64,000 bases of DNA from Planctomycetota bacterium (GCA_039182125.1 JBCDCH010000002.1:1-64000); one strand, 5' to 3'. Positions 1-9,036 are shown, counted from the first letter of the stretch. Numbers and translations are program-made. The notes: generated from the sequence alone by a model not told the origin.

Positions 1-20
1 AGCCGCCCGCGCGGGCGGCT
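1..20 (-). terminator. Perfect GC-rich hairpin downstream of rpe
   Basis: The first 20 bases form a perfect inverted repeat (AGCCGCCCGC followed by its complement). It lies 20 bases beyond the rpe stop codon on the minus strand. A T-tract, if there is one, would lie outside the window, so the terminator role is inferred from position and stem strength only. Confidence 0.5.
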
Positions 21-40
21 GCGCCGCGGCCGCAAAATGA

Positions 41-727
41 TCAGAGTTGGGCTTTCAGCTCTGCGATGGCCGTCGCCCGGTCCTCGGCTCCGAAAACAGA
101 ACTTCCCGCGACGAACCACTGCACGCCGGCGTTGCGGGCGCTGGCGATCGTCCCGGCGTCGATACCGCCGTCGATCTCCAGGCGTTGGTCGGAACGCAGG
201 CGTTTGGCGAGTTGCTCGCACTTGGGCAGGACTTCGGGCATGAACGATTGGCCACCCTTGCCGGGGACGACGCTCATCACGAGCACCAGCTTGACGCGTT
301 CGTCATCGAGCGCGGGGAAGGCGACCTCCGCGGGCGTGAGCGGATTGAGCACGACGCCGACGTTGGTGCCGGTCTCAGCGACGGCGTCGGTCAGGCCCGC
401 CAGCGTCCGCCGCACGTTGTCGGCGAGTTCGACGTGGAAGCTGATCCCATCGGCTCCCGCTTCGACGAGCTTCGGCGCGTAATCCTCGGGTCGGTCGATC
501 ATCACATGCACATCGAGATACGCGTCGGTGTACTTGCGGACCGACTTCACCACCGGCGTGCCGAAGCTGATGTCGCGCACGAACAGCCCGTCCATCACGT
601 CCAGGTGCAACAGGTCCGCCCCGCCAGCGAGCACGTCGTCGATCTCGTCGCCGAGCCGGGCGAAGTCGGCGGCAAGGATCGACGGGGCGATCAGCGGCTT
701 GTCGGTCTCGAACGGGTCGGTCGGCAT
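41..727 (-). CDS. rpe: Ribulose-phosphate 3-epimerase
   Basis: The enzyme interconverts ribulose 5-phosphate and xylulose 5-phosphate in the cytosolic pentose phosphate pathway. The 228 residues match the usual length of this TIM-barrel family. Visible signatures are PSILAADFARLG at residues 15-26, HLDVMDG at 41-47 with metal ligand His41 and catalytic Asp43, a second metal His74 in DVHVMID, the phosphate loop MSVVPGKGGQ at 151-160 and LEIDGGI around catalytic Asp186. The ATG lies 17 bases from the divergent aguB ATG. TATGGT sits six bases upstream and there is no Shine-Dalgarno, so the mRNA is probably leaderless. The assignment is secure. Confidence 0.96.
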   Translation of the reverse strand: MPTDPFETDKPLIAPSILAADFARLGDEIDDVLAGGADLLHLDVMDGLFVRDISFGTPVVKSVRKYTDAYLDVHVMIDRPEDYAPKLVEAGADGISFHVELADNVRRTLAGLTDAVAETGTNVGVVLNPLTPAEVAFPALDDERVKLVLVMSVVPGKGGQSFMPEVLPKCEQLAKRLRSDQRLEIDGGIDAGTIASARNAGVQWFVAGSSVFGAEDRATAIAELKAQL

Positions 728-732
728 GCCCG

Positions 733-739
733 TACCATA
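733..739. promoter_or_regulatory. Overlapping divergent -10 hexamers of rpe and aguB
   Basis: TACCAT (733-738) lies six bases before the aguB ATG on the plus strand. TATGGT (739-734) lies six bases before the rpe ATG on the minus strand. Only 17 bases separate the two start codons, so both promoters must extend into the opposite gene and the transcripts must be leaderless or nearly so. The -10 role is inferred from the recurring spacing in this window. Confidence 0.5.
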
Positions 740-744
740 TCCGC

Positions 745-1647
745 ATGAGCCAGACCGTCCGCATCGGACTCACGCAGATGACCTGCGGCGACGACGTCAC
801 CGAGAACCGGGAGAAACAGCTCGCCCTCCTGAGCCGAGCGGCCGACGAGGGCGGACAAGTACTCTGCACGCAGGAGATCTTCACCAGCAAGTACTTCTGC
901 CAGGCCGAGGATCACCGCTTCTTCGAACTGGCCGAGACCATCCCCGGACCGAGCACCGACGTGTTCTGCAAACTGGCCAAGGAGAAAGGCGTGGTGATCG
1001 TCGCGTCGCTTTTCGAGCGCCGGGCGGCCGGGCTCTACCACAACACCGCGGCGGTCATCGACGCCGACGGCGAGCTGCTGGGCGTGTACCGCAAGATGCA
1101 CATCCCCGACGACCCGCTGTACTACGAGAAGTTCTACTTCACCCCTGGCGACACGGGCTTTCGCAGCTGGAAGACCAAGTTCGCCGACATCGGCGTGTGC
1201 ATCTGCTGGGACCAGTGGTTCCCCGAAGCCGCGCGACTCACGGCGATGCGGGGCGCGCAGATTCTGTTCTATCCCACCGCGATCGGCTGGCACCCGACCG
1301 AGAAAGCCGAGTACGGCCCGGCGCAGCACGACGCGTGGCAGACGATGATGCGCAGCCACGCGATCGCCAACGGCTGCTTCGTCGCCGCCTCCAACCGCAT
1401 CGGCCACGAGTTCATCCACGACGCCGACGGCAACAAGGCCAGCGAAGACGGCATCGAGTTCTGGGGCCAGTCCTTCGTCGTCGGCCCCGACGGCGGCGTC
1501 ATCGAGCGCGCTTCGGTCGATCAGGAGCAGGTCATGATCGTCGAAACCGACCTGCAACGCGTCGAGTTCAGCCGCACACACTGGCCATTCCTGCGCGACC
1601 GCCGTGTTGATGCCTACGGCGACTTGGGCCGCTTGTTCAACGACTAA
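745..1647 (+). CDS. aguB: N-carbamoylputrescine amidase, nitrilase superfamily
   Basis: The predicted reaction is hydrolysis of N-carbamoylputrescine to putrescine, CO2 and ammonia, the last step of the agmatine route of polyamine synthesis. The 300-residue length is typical. The nitrilase catalytic triad is visible as Glu44 (CTQEIF), Lys117 (YRKMHIP) and Cys154 (CICWDQWFPEAAR). The segments YEKFYFTPGD and SRTHWPFLRDRR are hallmarks of the AguB branch, which favours this over a generic carbon-nitrogen hydrolase. No agmatine deiminase gene is visible nearby. The 3' end overlaps the convergent phosphatase gene by four bases. A TACCAT hexamer six bases upstream suggests a leaderless start. Confidence 0.93.
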   Translation: MSQTVRIGLTQMTCGDDVTENREKQLALLSRAADEGGQVLCTQEIFTSKYFCQAEDHRFFELAETIPGPSTDVFCKLAKEKGVVIVASLFERRAAGLYHNTAAVIDADGELLGVYRKMHIPDDPLYYEKFYFTPGDTGFRSWKTKFADIGVCICWDQWFPEAARLTAMRGAQILFYPTAIGWHPTEKAEYGPAQHDAWQTMMRSHAIANGCFVAASNRIGHEFIHDADGNKASEDGIEFWGQSFVVGPDGGVIERASVDQEQVMIVETDLQRVEFSRTHWPFLRDRRVDAYGDLGRLFND

Positions 1648-3449
1648 TCGCCGGCATTCTCGTCTTTGGCCCGGTACATCGCGGCGACGATCGTGTCGTC
1701 GTCTGGCGGGCGGTTGCGGTGCTTGGCGACGTGTCCCAGAACGGTCTTGGGCCAGTCCGCCGGGTCACGGTCGCCGCTCATGGCGTGGAAGAGTTTTTCC
1801 AAGCCCTTGGTGCCGATCTGCCGGTCACGTTCATCGCGAGCCTCGGCCGCGCCGTCGGTGTAGACCAGCACGGCATCGCCGGGGTCCAGGTGGTGCGATT
1901 GCTCGTTGGGATCGAAGCCGGCCTCGTCCATCACGCCGAGCATGAACGTCGTCGGCTCAAGTTGGTCACAGTTGCCGCTGCGACACACGAACGCCGGCGG
2001 ATGGCCCGCACTCGCGTAGAGCAGGTTGCCGTTGTTGCTGTTCGGCTCTAGCCGCAAGGCCAGCCCGGTGACGAAGATGCCGTGGCGAACGAGCGTGAGA
2101 TGGACGTAATGGTTAAGCCCGGCGAGCACCTTGCCGGGGCTTACGTCAGGGTCTTCGCCGTAGATGCGGTCGAGTTCACCGAGCAGGCGGTTGACCGTGA
2201 GCGCGGCGGCGACACCGTGGCCGGTCACGTCGAGCAACACCGCACTCACCGCCCCGTCCTGACCCTCGGACTCACGAACGTAGAGCAGATCACCGCCGAT
2301 CTGACTCATCGGCTCGTAAACGTAGTTGAGCCGGACCAGACCGTGGTTCTTTTGCGGGGGCAGCACCGCTTCGTGAATCTGGCGGGCACCCGAAAGATCT
2401 TTGCTCAACTGCTTGTATCGGTCGGCCTCGTACCGTGTGCGGAAGACCTTGGGGAAACGGGTGTAACGCCAGAAACACCAAAGCGAGCCAGGCACCAACG
2501 CGAGAAGTCCTAGCACAATGAAGATGATCGCCGCCCACCACGGCAGTCCGCTGAACATGATGTCGGCGATCAGGATCAGCACAAACGCATTGAACACGAC
2601 CAGACCAGGGAACAGCGACTCGCGAAAGTTCCACGGGATGATCAGACACGAGACGAGGTGCCCGAAGAAGATGATGGCGAACAGCGCCCAGCCCGCCGAT
2701 ATGCTGGCACGAAACGCCGACCCGAAAAAGTTGTTGTTCCCGACGCCGGTGACCTGCACGCGGCCAGGGGCAATGTTGACCGTCGTCTGCTCGTCCAACT
2801 GGACCGTGACCGGCTCGGTGTCTTCGATCGACGCCCGAAGCTCGTTGGCATCCTCGATGAGGCGCTCGATCTCCTCGCGCCACTCGCCGCGGTCCTCCGA
2901 ATCGTCAAGCTGGTCCAGCACCTCGGTCACGTCTCGAAGCTCGTCGGTGGCGTCACCAAGTCGGCTGGCCAAGACGAAGAGCTTCCCGGTTTCATCGGCG
3001 GTGCCCGCCTCGACGTGAGCCTCGGTGGCACCTTCAAAACCATGCCGGATCCCTGTTTCGAACGCCTCGGATACCCCTATCAGCTCGATTTCCATCAAGA
3101 TCCGGTTCGTCGCGAGGCTCCCGATACTGGTCAGGATGTACAACCACACCGCGACGCGGATCATGATCCGGGCCTTGGGCGGGGCCTTCCACGCGTAGAC
3201 AAGCGCAGAGCCGACAACGAACAGCGAAACGATGATGTAGGTACTGAGCCAGAGTTGGTTCTGCTCGGAGTTGGTCCCGACGAACATGAGCGAGATGCCG
3301 GTGAGCACCAGACTCAGGATGCAGTACCCGATGAAGCGTCGGCGAAGCCATCGGCCACGCTCGTCCTGCATGGCCACCTCGAACCGCGTGGGCGTGTGCA
3401 CCACCGACGCAGTGGCTTTGGTGTCGTATTCGAGCGTGGGTCCTGGCAT
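1644..3449 (-). CDS. Membrane-anchored SpoIIE/RsbU-type PP2C phosphatase
   Basis: A 601-residue protein with an N-terminal membrane unit and a C-terminal SpoIIE-family serine phosphatase domain. Three hydrophobic helices near residues 38-58, 68-87 and 97-114 are followed by a polar, Glu/Asp-rich helical segment (about 120-245), three more helices (about 253-325) and the phosphatase domain from about 350. Metal-binding motifs are visible: GGD at 385-387, LLDVTGHG with Asp407, YTDGAAEA, and a terminal DDDTIVAA. Family members usually dephosphorylate STAS-type anti-anti-sigma factors. No STAS or RsbW-like gene is nearby, so the target is unknown. Between the two membrane blocks lies a possible sensor loop. 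TACATT is 11 bases before the ATG. The upstream gene on the same strand is the FHA-GAF kinase, 72 bases away. Confidence 0.85.
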   Translation of the reverse strand: MPGPTLEYDTKATASVVHTPTRFEVAMQDERGRWLRRRFIGYCILSLVLTGISLMFVGTNSEQNQLWLSTYIIVSLFVVGSALVYAWKAPPKARIMIRVAVWLYILTSIGSLATNRILMEIELIGVSEAFETGIRHGFEGATEAHVEAGTADETGKLFVLASRLGDATDELRDVTEVLDQLDDSEDRGEWREEIERLIEDANELRASIEDTEPVTVQLDEQTTVNIAPGRVQVTGVGNNNFFGSAFRASISAGWALFAIIFFGHLVSCLIIPWNFRESLFPGLVVFNAFVLILIADIMFSGLPWWAAIIFIVLGLLALVPGSLWCFWRYTRFPKVFRTRYEADRYKQLSKDLSGARQIHEAVLPPQKNHGLVRLNYVYEPMSQIGGDLLYVRESEGQDGAVSAVLLDVTGHGVAAALTVNRLLGELDRIYGEDPDVSPGKVLAGLNHYVHLTLVRHGIFVTGLALRLEPNSNNGNLLYASAGHPPAFVCRSGNCDQLEPTTFMLGVMDEAGFDPNEQSHHLDPGDAVLVYTDGAAEARDERDRQIGTKGLEKLFHAMSGDRDPADWPKTVLGHVAKHRNRPPDDDTIVAAMYRAKDENAGD

Positions 3450-3521
3450 CTGGGGCAGACAATGTACGGCAAGAAGCCGTCGCCGCTAAGGAGATCGTCC
3501 TTACAAAACGTTCGACGGAGT

Positions 3522-5324
3522 CTAACTGATCCGCCCGTGCGTCCCGGCGGGGTCGTTGGCCACCCGCTCGTGTACCGGCAGCGTGATCGTGAAAATCGTG
3601 CCCTGACCGACCTTGGTATCGACGTCGATTTTGCCGTCGTGCTCGGCGACGATCTTTTTCACCACCGGCAGGCCCAACCCGGTGCCACGGTTGCCCTTGG
3701 TGCTGTGAAAAAGCTCGAAAAGGTGCTTTCGTGCGTTGCGGGGAATTCCCAAACCGGTGTCCGCGACGGTGAGGATCAGCCGCTTGAGATCGGCCTCGTA
3801 CTGGCAACCGACCTTCACGATTCGATCTCTCTCGGCATGGTCCGGGTCATCCTTGTCGGGCATCGCTTCCAGAGCATTGGTCAGGAGGTTGGTCAAAATC
3901 TGGTGGATCCCCCCGCCATCGACCGGCACCGGCGGCACACCTTCGTCGACGTCCTCGATCACCATCACCGAGCGATCCCGCGCCAACGGCGCGATCAGCT
4001 CGGTACATTCGTGAATCAACTTCCTGGGATGAGCAAGTTCCAATTTCGGCTGACGCGGCTTGCTCCAGGCCAACAGGTTCATTGTCAACGAGAAGATCCG
4101 CTCCAAGTTCCGATCAACGATCCGCCAGCCCTTTCGGCTCTGCTTGAGATCCTCGCGCCGAAAGCCCATCTCGACGACCTCCGCGCCGCCACGCAAAGCC
4201 TGGAGAATGTTCTTAATCCCGTGGGAGAGCGCGGCGGTGGTCTCGCCGATCGCCGCGAGACGCTCGGCTTGCAGGCCTTGCTGGAAGAGCTTGGCGTTTT
4301 GAATCGCCAAGCCCGCCTGCCAACCGATCGCGGTCAGCAGTTTCAGCTGTTCCTCGCCATAGGTGTAGTTTTCCACGGAACTGTCGACGTAGATCACGCC
4401 CAGCGTGTGCTCCTCTGGCTCAAGGTCCGTGAGGTCGGCACCGCCGTCCTTAGGGCGGGTGTCGAACCGCTTGGCCCGGATCGGCACGCACAACGCGCTG
4501 CGAATACGCATGTGCTGGACCGACTTGCCCTTGCTGAACCGACGGTCGGCCATCGCGTTGGAGCTGAGCACGCCTTGGTTGTTCTCCAGAACGTGGTTCA
4601 CGATCGTCTTGCTCGCGGGCACGTGCTCCGGCTCGTTCTCGGGGGCGTCCCCGCCGACACCCAGTACCGCCGCGCTGTCGTCCTCGCGAGTCCGAGCGAC
4701 CTTGCTTTCGAGTTCGCCGGTCCGCTCGTTCATCAGCAGGATGATCCCACGGTCGGCCGTGACGTTTTCGAACACCAGGTCCATCACCGTCTCCAACGCA
4801 CGTTCGATGGAGAAACTCCCGCCCAGTGCCGCCGACAGGCGGTACAGCGTCGAAAGGTTTTTCATCGCCGCGGCTGACGGGTCGGGCGAGTCGAGGATCA
4901 TGCTGTCGTCGCCGGATGCGGGCACGACATTGACGATCGAGCTGTCCATCCCGTCGATGTCATCGACAAACGGCAGCTCCCAAGAGCCGGTCGCGCTGGT
5001 CGATGTCGACTTGGTGGTCTTGATCGACTTGATGCCAGGCTGGGAGCCGAAGATCAGAACGGATCGGCCGATACGCACCTGATCGCCGAGCCGCAGCGGC
5101 GTCGGGTGAAGGATGCGTTGACCGTTGACATAGGTGCCGTTGGAACTACCGAGATCGCGGCATTGCCAACCGTCGCTGCCAGGCGTGATCTCACAGTGTC
5201 GGCGGCTCGCGGTATCGTCACGCAGCGGAACCTTCTTGCTGTCCCGCCCGATCAGAATCGGCGCGTCCGGCAACTCAAACCGCTTACCCTTCTCCGGGCC
5301 TTGCATGACGCTCAACGTGATCAC
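3522..5324 (-). CDS. FHA-GAF sensor histidine kinase
   Basis: Residue numbers count from the upstream TTG at 5330. An FHA domain (about 25-95) shows the phosphothreonine-binding pattern GR..., SRRH and SSNGTYVNG. A GAF domain (about 160-350) follows, then a kinase core with H-box ALSHGIKN (His370), N-box NLLTNALEAM, G1 ADTGLGI and G2 GTGLGLPVVKK. No transmembrane helix or receiver domain is seen, so it is a soluble orphan kinase that may sense phosphorylated proteins or a small ligand. The chosen start is the GTG at 5324, because TACCCT lies seven bases before it. TTG at 5330 is an alternative that adds two residues. It diverges from the AAA+ gene with 48 bases between starts. The FHA-GAF-HATPase arrangement is common in planctomycetes and myxobacteria. 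Confidence 0.88.
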   Translation of the reverse strand: MITLSVMQGPEKGKRFELPDAPILIGRDSKKVPLRDDTASRRHCEITPGSDGWQCRDLGSSNGTYVNGQRILHPTPLRLGDQVRIGRSVLIFGSQPGIKSIKTTKSTSTSATGSWELPFVDDIDGMDSSIVNVVPASGDDSMILDSPDPSAAAMKNLSTLYRLSAALGGSFSIERALETVMDLVFENVTADRGIILLMNERTGELESKVARTREDDSAAVLGVGGDAPENEPEHVPASKTIVNHVLENNQGVLSSNAMADRRFSKGKSVQHMRIRSALCVPIRAKRFDTRPKDGGADLTDLEPEEHTLGVIYVDSSVENYTYGEEQLKLLTAIGWQAGLAIQNAKLFQQGLQAERLAAIGETTAALSHGIKNILQALRGGAEVVEMGFRREDLKQSRKGWRIVDRNLERIFSLTMNLLAWSKPRQPKLELAHPRKLIHECTELIAPLARDRSVMVIEDVDEGVPPVPVDGGGIHQILTNLLTNALEAMPDKDDPDHAERDRIVKVGCQYEADLKRLILTVADTGLGIPRNARKHLFELFHSTKGNRGTGLGLPVVKKIVAEHDGKIDVDTKVGQGTIFTITLPVHERVANDPAGTHGRIS

Positions 5325-5331
5325 TACCAAG

Positions 5332-5367
5332 AGGGTAGCGAATCTCGAAGCCGCTTACTCGTACTAT
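5332..5367. promoter_or_regulatory. Divergent -10 hexamers for the FHA kinase and AAA+ genes
   Basis: On the minus strand TACCCT (5337-5332) lies seven bases before the kinase GTG at 5324. On the plus strand TACTAT (5362-5367) lies five bases before the ATG at 5373. Neither start has a Shine-Dalgarno. Both fit the leaderless pattern seen at many genes in this window. Confidence 0.45.
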
Positions 5368-5372
5368 CACGC

Positions 5373-7139
5373 ATGTTCGCCACCCGACTCGCACGCCTAC
5401 TCAACAGCGGCCAGACCCGCACGGTACTCTTGCACGGCGAGGTGCAGGACCTTTTCGCCGCAGACGGCGAGACGGTGTTCGAGCCGTTGTTGCCATTCCT
5501 GACCGGTCGGTTCGCGGTGCCGGGGGTGGTGCAGATCGTGTACGAGCTCAACGGGCCGATCCGGCTCGTGGGCGGCTCGCAGTGGGAAGTGCTGCGGCGC
5601 GGCTGGGTCGCGTGGAAGCGTGGCACCACCACCGACGCGAACATCCTGCAATCGCTGGTCGATCGAAAGCAGCAACTGCAAACCGAGATGCTCGAGCGCG
5701 ACTTCGACGCCAATGTGGCCGATGCGACCGGCAAACCGACCGTCGCGCTGGAGTTCCTGCGACAGCTCACGCTCTGCAGCCGCAGTCGTGACCCGAACGG
5801 CAACGCATACATCCCCGAAAAGCTGCTCATTTTCATCGAGGCGGCCGACATGCTCCTGCCCGCAGGCGAAATCACCCGGCTCAGCGCCGCCGACCGGCAT
5901 CGCGTCGCCGTGTGCGCCGACTGGTTTTCGGACGCGGGATTCATGAACGGCGACGACTCGGTGGTGCTCATTGCCGAATCGGTCGGCGGCATCCACGAGC
6001 GGGTCGCCCGTCTGCCGGCCGTGCTGAGCGTCGCCGTGCCGGCCCCCGACGTCGAACAACGCCGCCGGTTCATCGACGCGTTCGATCAACCTTTCGAGAC
6101 CGACATCGACAACCTCGCCGAAGCCACCGCCGGATTGAGCATCCACGCCCTGCGGCAGTTGCTCATGTCCGCCGCCCATGGCGGGCACGCCATCACCGCC
6201 GGCGACGTCATCGGCAAGGTCGAGGAATACCTCGCGGCCAAGCTCGGCGATGACGTCGTCGAGTTCAAGAAGCCGTCGCACTCGCTCGACGCCGTCATCG
6301 GCTTCACCCGGCTCAAGAAGTTTCTCAAGGACGAACTGTTGCCCCGCTTCCGCAGCGACGGGCCCGACGCACTGCCGGGCGCGGCGGTAGCTGGGCCGAT
6401 CGGCAGTGGCAAGACGTTCATCTTCGAGGCCGTCGCCGCCGAATGCCGTCTGCCCGTGCTCGTGCTCAAGAACATCCGCAGCCAGTGGTTCGGCCAGACC
6501 GACGTGCTGCTCGAACGGCTTCGGCTCGTGCTCGAGTCACTCGACAAGGTCATCATTTTCGTCGACGAGGCCGACACCGCGTTCGGCGCGATCGGCCCCG
6601 AGGGCCATGCGACCGAGCGCCGGCTCACCGGGAAGATCCAACAAATGATGTCCGACCCGCGCCTGCGTGGGAAGGTCACCTGGCTCTTGATGACCGCGCG
6701 GATTCACCTGCTAAGCCCCGACATTCGCCGGCCCGGCCGCGTCGGCGACCTGATCATCCCGATCCTCGACCCGGCCGGGGACGACCGGCTCGCGTTCGTC
6801 GAATGGATGCTCGACGGTGTCATCGACGGAGAACTCGAAGCGGCCGCCGCCGAAATCGAACCCAAGCTGGCCGCCGACTCCGCCGCCGCGTTCGCCTCGC
6901 TCCGCAGCAATCTCAAAGCCCGCGTCGTCGCCAAGGGTCGCAAGCTCGGCGTCGACGAGGTCGAGCACTTCGCCGCGGACTTCATCCCTCCCGCCATCGG
7001 CGACACCCGGCGTTACCAACTGCTCCAAGCGCTGATCAACTGCACCCGCCGTTCGCTTCTGCCGGAAGACGTGACCGAAGAGGACCGCGCCCGCTGGGCC
7101 GAGGAAGCAAGAGCCTTGGAGTTACGCGGTATTCGATGA
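5373..7139 (+). CDS. AAA+ family ATPase
   Basis: A 588-residue protein with an N-terminal region of about 280 residues that I do not recognise and a C-terminal AAA+ module. Walker A is GPIGSGKT at 341-348 (Lys347). Walker B is IIFVDEAD with Asp398 and Glu399. A later RRPGR resembles the arginine-finger stretch of FtsH/spastin-like AAA proteins. No protease zinc motif, membrane helix or other fused domain is seen. The substrate is unknown. The reading frame is open upstream to 5106, but that part would overlap the divergent kinase. The ATG at 5373 with TACTAT five bases upstream is the better start. The DUF72 gene follows and may be cotranscribed. Confidence 0.82.
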   Translation: MFATRLARLLNSGQTRTVLLHGEVQDLFAADGETVFEPLLPFLTGRFAVPGVVQIVYELNGPIRLVGGSQWEVLRRGWVAWKRGTTTDANILQSLVDRKQQLQTEMLERDFDANVADATGKPTVALEFLRQLTLCSRSRDPNGNAYIPEKLLIFIEAADMLLPAGEITRLSAADRHRVAVCADWFSDAGFMNGDDSVVLIAESVGGIHERVARLPAVLSVAVPAPDVEQRRRFIDAFDQPFETDIDNLAEATAGLSIHALRQLLMSAAHGGHAITAGDVIGKVEEYLAAKLGDDVVEFKKPSHSLDAVIGFTRLKKFLKDELLPRFRSDGPDALPGAAVAGPIGSGKTFIFEAVAAECRLPVLVLKNIRSQWFGQTDVLLERLRLVLESLDKVIIFVDEADTAFGAIGPEGHATERRLTGKIQQMMSDPRLRGKVTWLLMTARIHLLSPDIRRPGRVGDLIIPILDPAGDDRLAFVEWMLDGVIDGELEAAAAEIEPKLAADSAAAFASLRSNLKARVVAKGRKLGVDEVEHFAADFIPPAIGDTRRYQLLQALINCTRRSLLPEDVTEEDRARWAEEARALELRGIR

Positions 7140-7204
7140 GTACCGTACGCGTGTTTCGTGATGCGCAACGCGTCGGTTGCCCCGGCGCTCGTAAGCTTGG
7201 CCCC

Positions 7205-8056
7205 GTGCCGGACACGATCGACAACACCCGCGTTGCCATCGGCTCGATCGGCTTCGGCTACCCGGACTGGCAGCACGTCTTCTACCACGACACCGGCTCC
7301 AAGCTGAGGGAGTACGCCCAAAGCTTCGACGCGGTCGAGGTGGATACGACTTTCCACGCCGTGCCGCCGCCTGAGCGTGTCGCTCAGTGGGCGAGCGAAA
7401 CGCCTGACAATTTCGTATTCAGTGCAAAGATGGCGAGGGATGTCACGCACGGAGGCGATCTTCGCAGCGTTCCCGCCAGAACCACCACCGACGCCTGGAT
7501 CGAATCGCTCACGCAGCTCGGACCCAAGCTCCGCTCGGCTCTGCTGCAGTTCCCGGCGGCGTTCACCGTGGATCGGTTCGACGAACTCGCGGAGTATCTG
7601 CAAGGGCTACCGAACGATGTGCCTTGGTCGATCGAACTGCGTCACGATTCCTGGTGGCACGGCGAGACGGCCGCGCTGTTGAAGGAGCATGGCGTCACAT
7701 GGGTTCATGCGGACGAGCCGCCCGCGTTGATCGCACACTTGCCGCCAGACGACCCGGAGGCTGCGGCGATGTATTCCCAACGCACGCCCGTGGTCACCGC
7801 ATCGACGTTTTACCTCCGCATGATCGGCCGGCACGACCAGTTCCCGGATCGGTCGCGGCTGTATCTCGATCCCGAGCGCCGCTTGTCTTGGTGGGTGCCG
7901 CGCATCCAGAAGATCGCGGCCTTGGATCGCGTGGAACTGCTGATCATTCAAATCGGTAACGGCTATGCGGGACACGCCCCCGCATGCATCCGCCGGCTGC
8001 GTGAAATGCTCGGATTCCGGCGAACGCTGGGGGCAAGCACGCTGTTCGAGTCGTGA
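7205..8056 (+). CDS. DUF72 family protein
   Basis: A TIM-barrel-like DUF72 protein (YecE family) of unknown biochemical role. The hallmark N-terminus is IGSIGFGYPDW, followed by EVDTTFHAVPPPE and later IELRHDSWW and LRMIGRHDQFPD, as in family members of about 250-290 residues. I chose the GTG at 7205 (283 residues) because the conserved region begins about a dozen residues later and TAAGCT lies seven bases upstream. An in-frame ATG at 7136 overlaps the AAA+ stop codon as ATGA and would give 306 residues with a non-conserved extension, so translational coupling from there is a real alternative. The zinc transporter gene follows after 22 bases. Confidence 0.85.
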   Translation: MPDTIDNTRVAIGSIGFGYPDWQHVFYHDTGSKLREYAQSFDAVEVDTTFHAVPPPERVAQWASETPDNFVFSAKMARDVTHGGDLRSVPARTTTDAWIESLTQLGPKLRSALLQFPAAFTVDRFDELAEYLQGLPNDVPWSIELRHDSWWHGETAALLKEHGVTWVHADEPPALIAHLPPDDPEAAAMYSQRTPVVTASTFYLRMIGRHDQFPDRSRLYLDPERRLSWWVPRIQKIAALDRVELLIIQIGNGYAGHAPACIRRLREMLGFRRTLGASTLFES

Positions 8057-8078
8057 CGGCTCGTGATATGCTCGGTGC

Positions 8079-8846
8079 GTGGACCTAGCGACGCTGCTCC
8101 TTGTCACGTTCGTCGCGGCACTCGTCACCGACCTCGCCACCGGGCTCGGAGCGTTGCCGTTTTTCGTGGTGCCGAGGATCAGCGAGAAGTTCAACGGCAT
8201 TCTGCTCGGAGCCGCCGCCGGGATGATGTCGGTCGCATCGCTTTACCAACTCCTGGGCGAGGGGATGGCTCGTGCACCCGGCTGGCAAATCTGGCAAGTG
8301 GCGATGGGGCTGGGGCTCGGCGCGGTCTTCTTCTACCTCGCCACGCACTGGCTCGAGGACGATCGTTTCGACATCGGCAACCTGCGTGAGACCGGCGGTG
8401 CCGGCGCGTTGCTGATCGTCGCGGCGATGACGCTGCACTCGATGCCGGAGGGTGTCGCGATCGGCGTGGCTTATGGGAGCGGCGAGGCAGACTTCGGCCT
8501 GAACATCGCCGCCGCCCTTGCGGTTCACAACATCCCCGAAGGCGTCGCGATCACCGCCGCCCTGCGCGGCAAGGGCGCGTCGACGTGGGCATGTCTCGGC
8601 TGGGCGATCTTCAGTTCCCTGCCACAGCCGATCTTCGCGCCACCGGCGGCATGGCTGGTGTGGATCAGCGAACCGCTGCTGCCGGCCGGGCTTGGATTTG
8701 CCGTCGGAGCGATGATGTTTCTGGTGACCTACGAACTGGTGCCCGAGGCAGCCAAGAAAGCGGGGAAGTCCCGGTCAAGCATCGCATTCGCGGGCGGCAC
8801 GATTCTCATGCTGGTGCTGGTCTGGGCCGTCGGCGGTGTCGGGTGA
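8079..8846 (+). CDS. ZIP family divalent metal transporter
   Basis: A 255-residue inner-membrane protein with about eight hydrophobic helices. It carries the two metal-site motifs of the ZIP family, HSMPEG in helix IV and HNIPEG in helix V, both with the expected His and Glu ligands. Such proteins import zinc or other divalent cations. The exact metal cannot be read from sequence. The start is GTG, preceded by TATGCT with a six-base gap and no Shine-Dalgarno. It is 22 bases downstream of the DUF72 gene on the same strand. Confidence 0.9.
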   Translation: MDLATLLLVTFVAALVTDLATGLGALPFFVVPRISEKFNGILLGAAAGMMSVASLYQLLGEGMARAPGWQIWQVAMGLGLGAVFFYLATHWLEDDRFDIGNLRETGGAGALLIVAAMTLHSMPEGVAIGVAYGSGEADFGLNIAAALAVHNIPEGVAITAALRGKGASTWACLGWAIFSSLPQPIFAPPAAWLVWISEPLLPAGLGFAVGAMMFLVTYELVPEAAKKAGKSRSSIAFAGGTILMLVLVWAVGGVG

Positions 8847-9036
8847 GCACTCGGTATCGCCGCACCACCCGCAGGATAGAACGACGGCGGCTCACGCCAT
8901 GATTCAACCGAGCGCGCGAACCATAACAGGCTCGTCACTATCAACACGCACGCCGGTAAAGCTAGCCGCACTCGTCAGCCTCCCAACGCTTGCATCGTCG
9001 TTCGGTGTTAGTGGCTGAAGTTCCAGATGTGACAAT

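Noticed and set aside
47-748. Long plus-strand open frame opposite rpe
   Set aside because: GC-rich coding DNA leaves long antisense frames. The minus-strand product has full rpe motifs and this frame has none.
2658-4877. A 739-codon plus-strand frame across the phosphatase and kinase genes
   Set aside because: It runs antisense to two genes with clear domain motifs, and its translation shows no recognisable domain.
5106-5372. Upstream extension of the AAA+ gene
   Set aside because: It overlaps the divergent kinase gene and its FHA domain codons. ATG 5373 with a TACTAT hexamer is a better start.
6443-7135. Upstream extension of the DUF72 frame
   Set aside because: This part lies inside the AAA+ gene in another frame and is rich in Arg and Pro, as expected for shadow frames.
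8847-9036. Possible small gene between the ZIP gene and the csrA hairpin
   Set aside because: The short frames have no start signals or recognisable product. Only the hairpin is supported.
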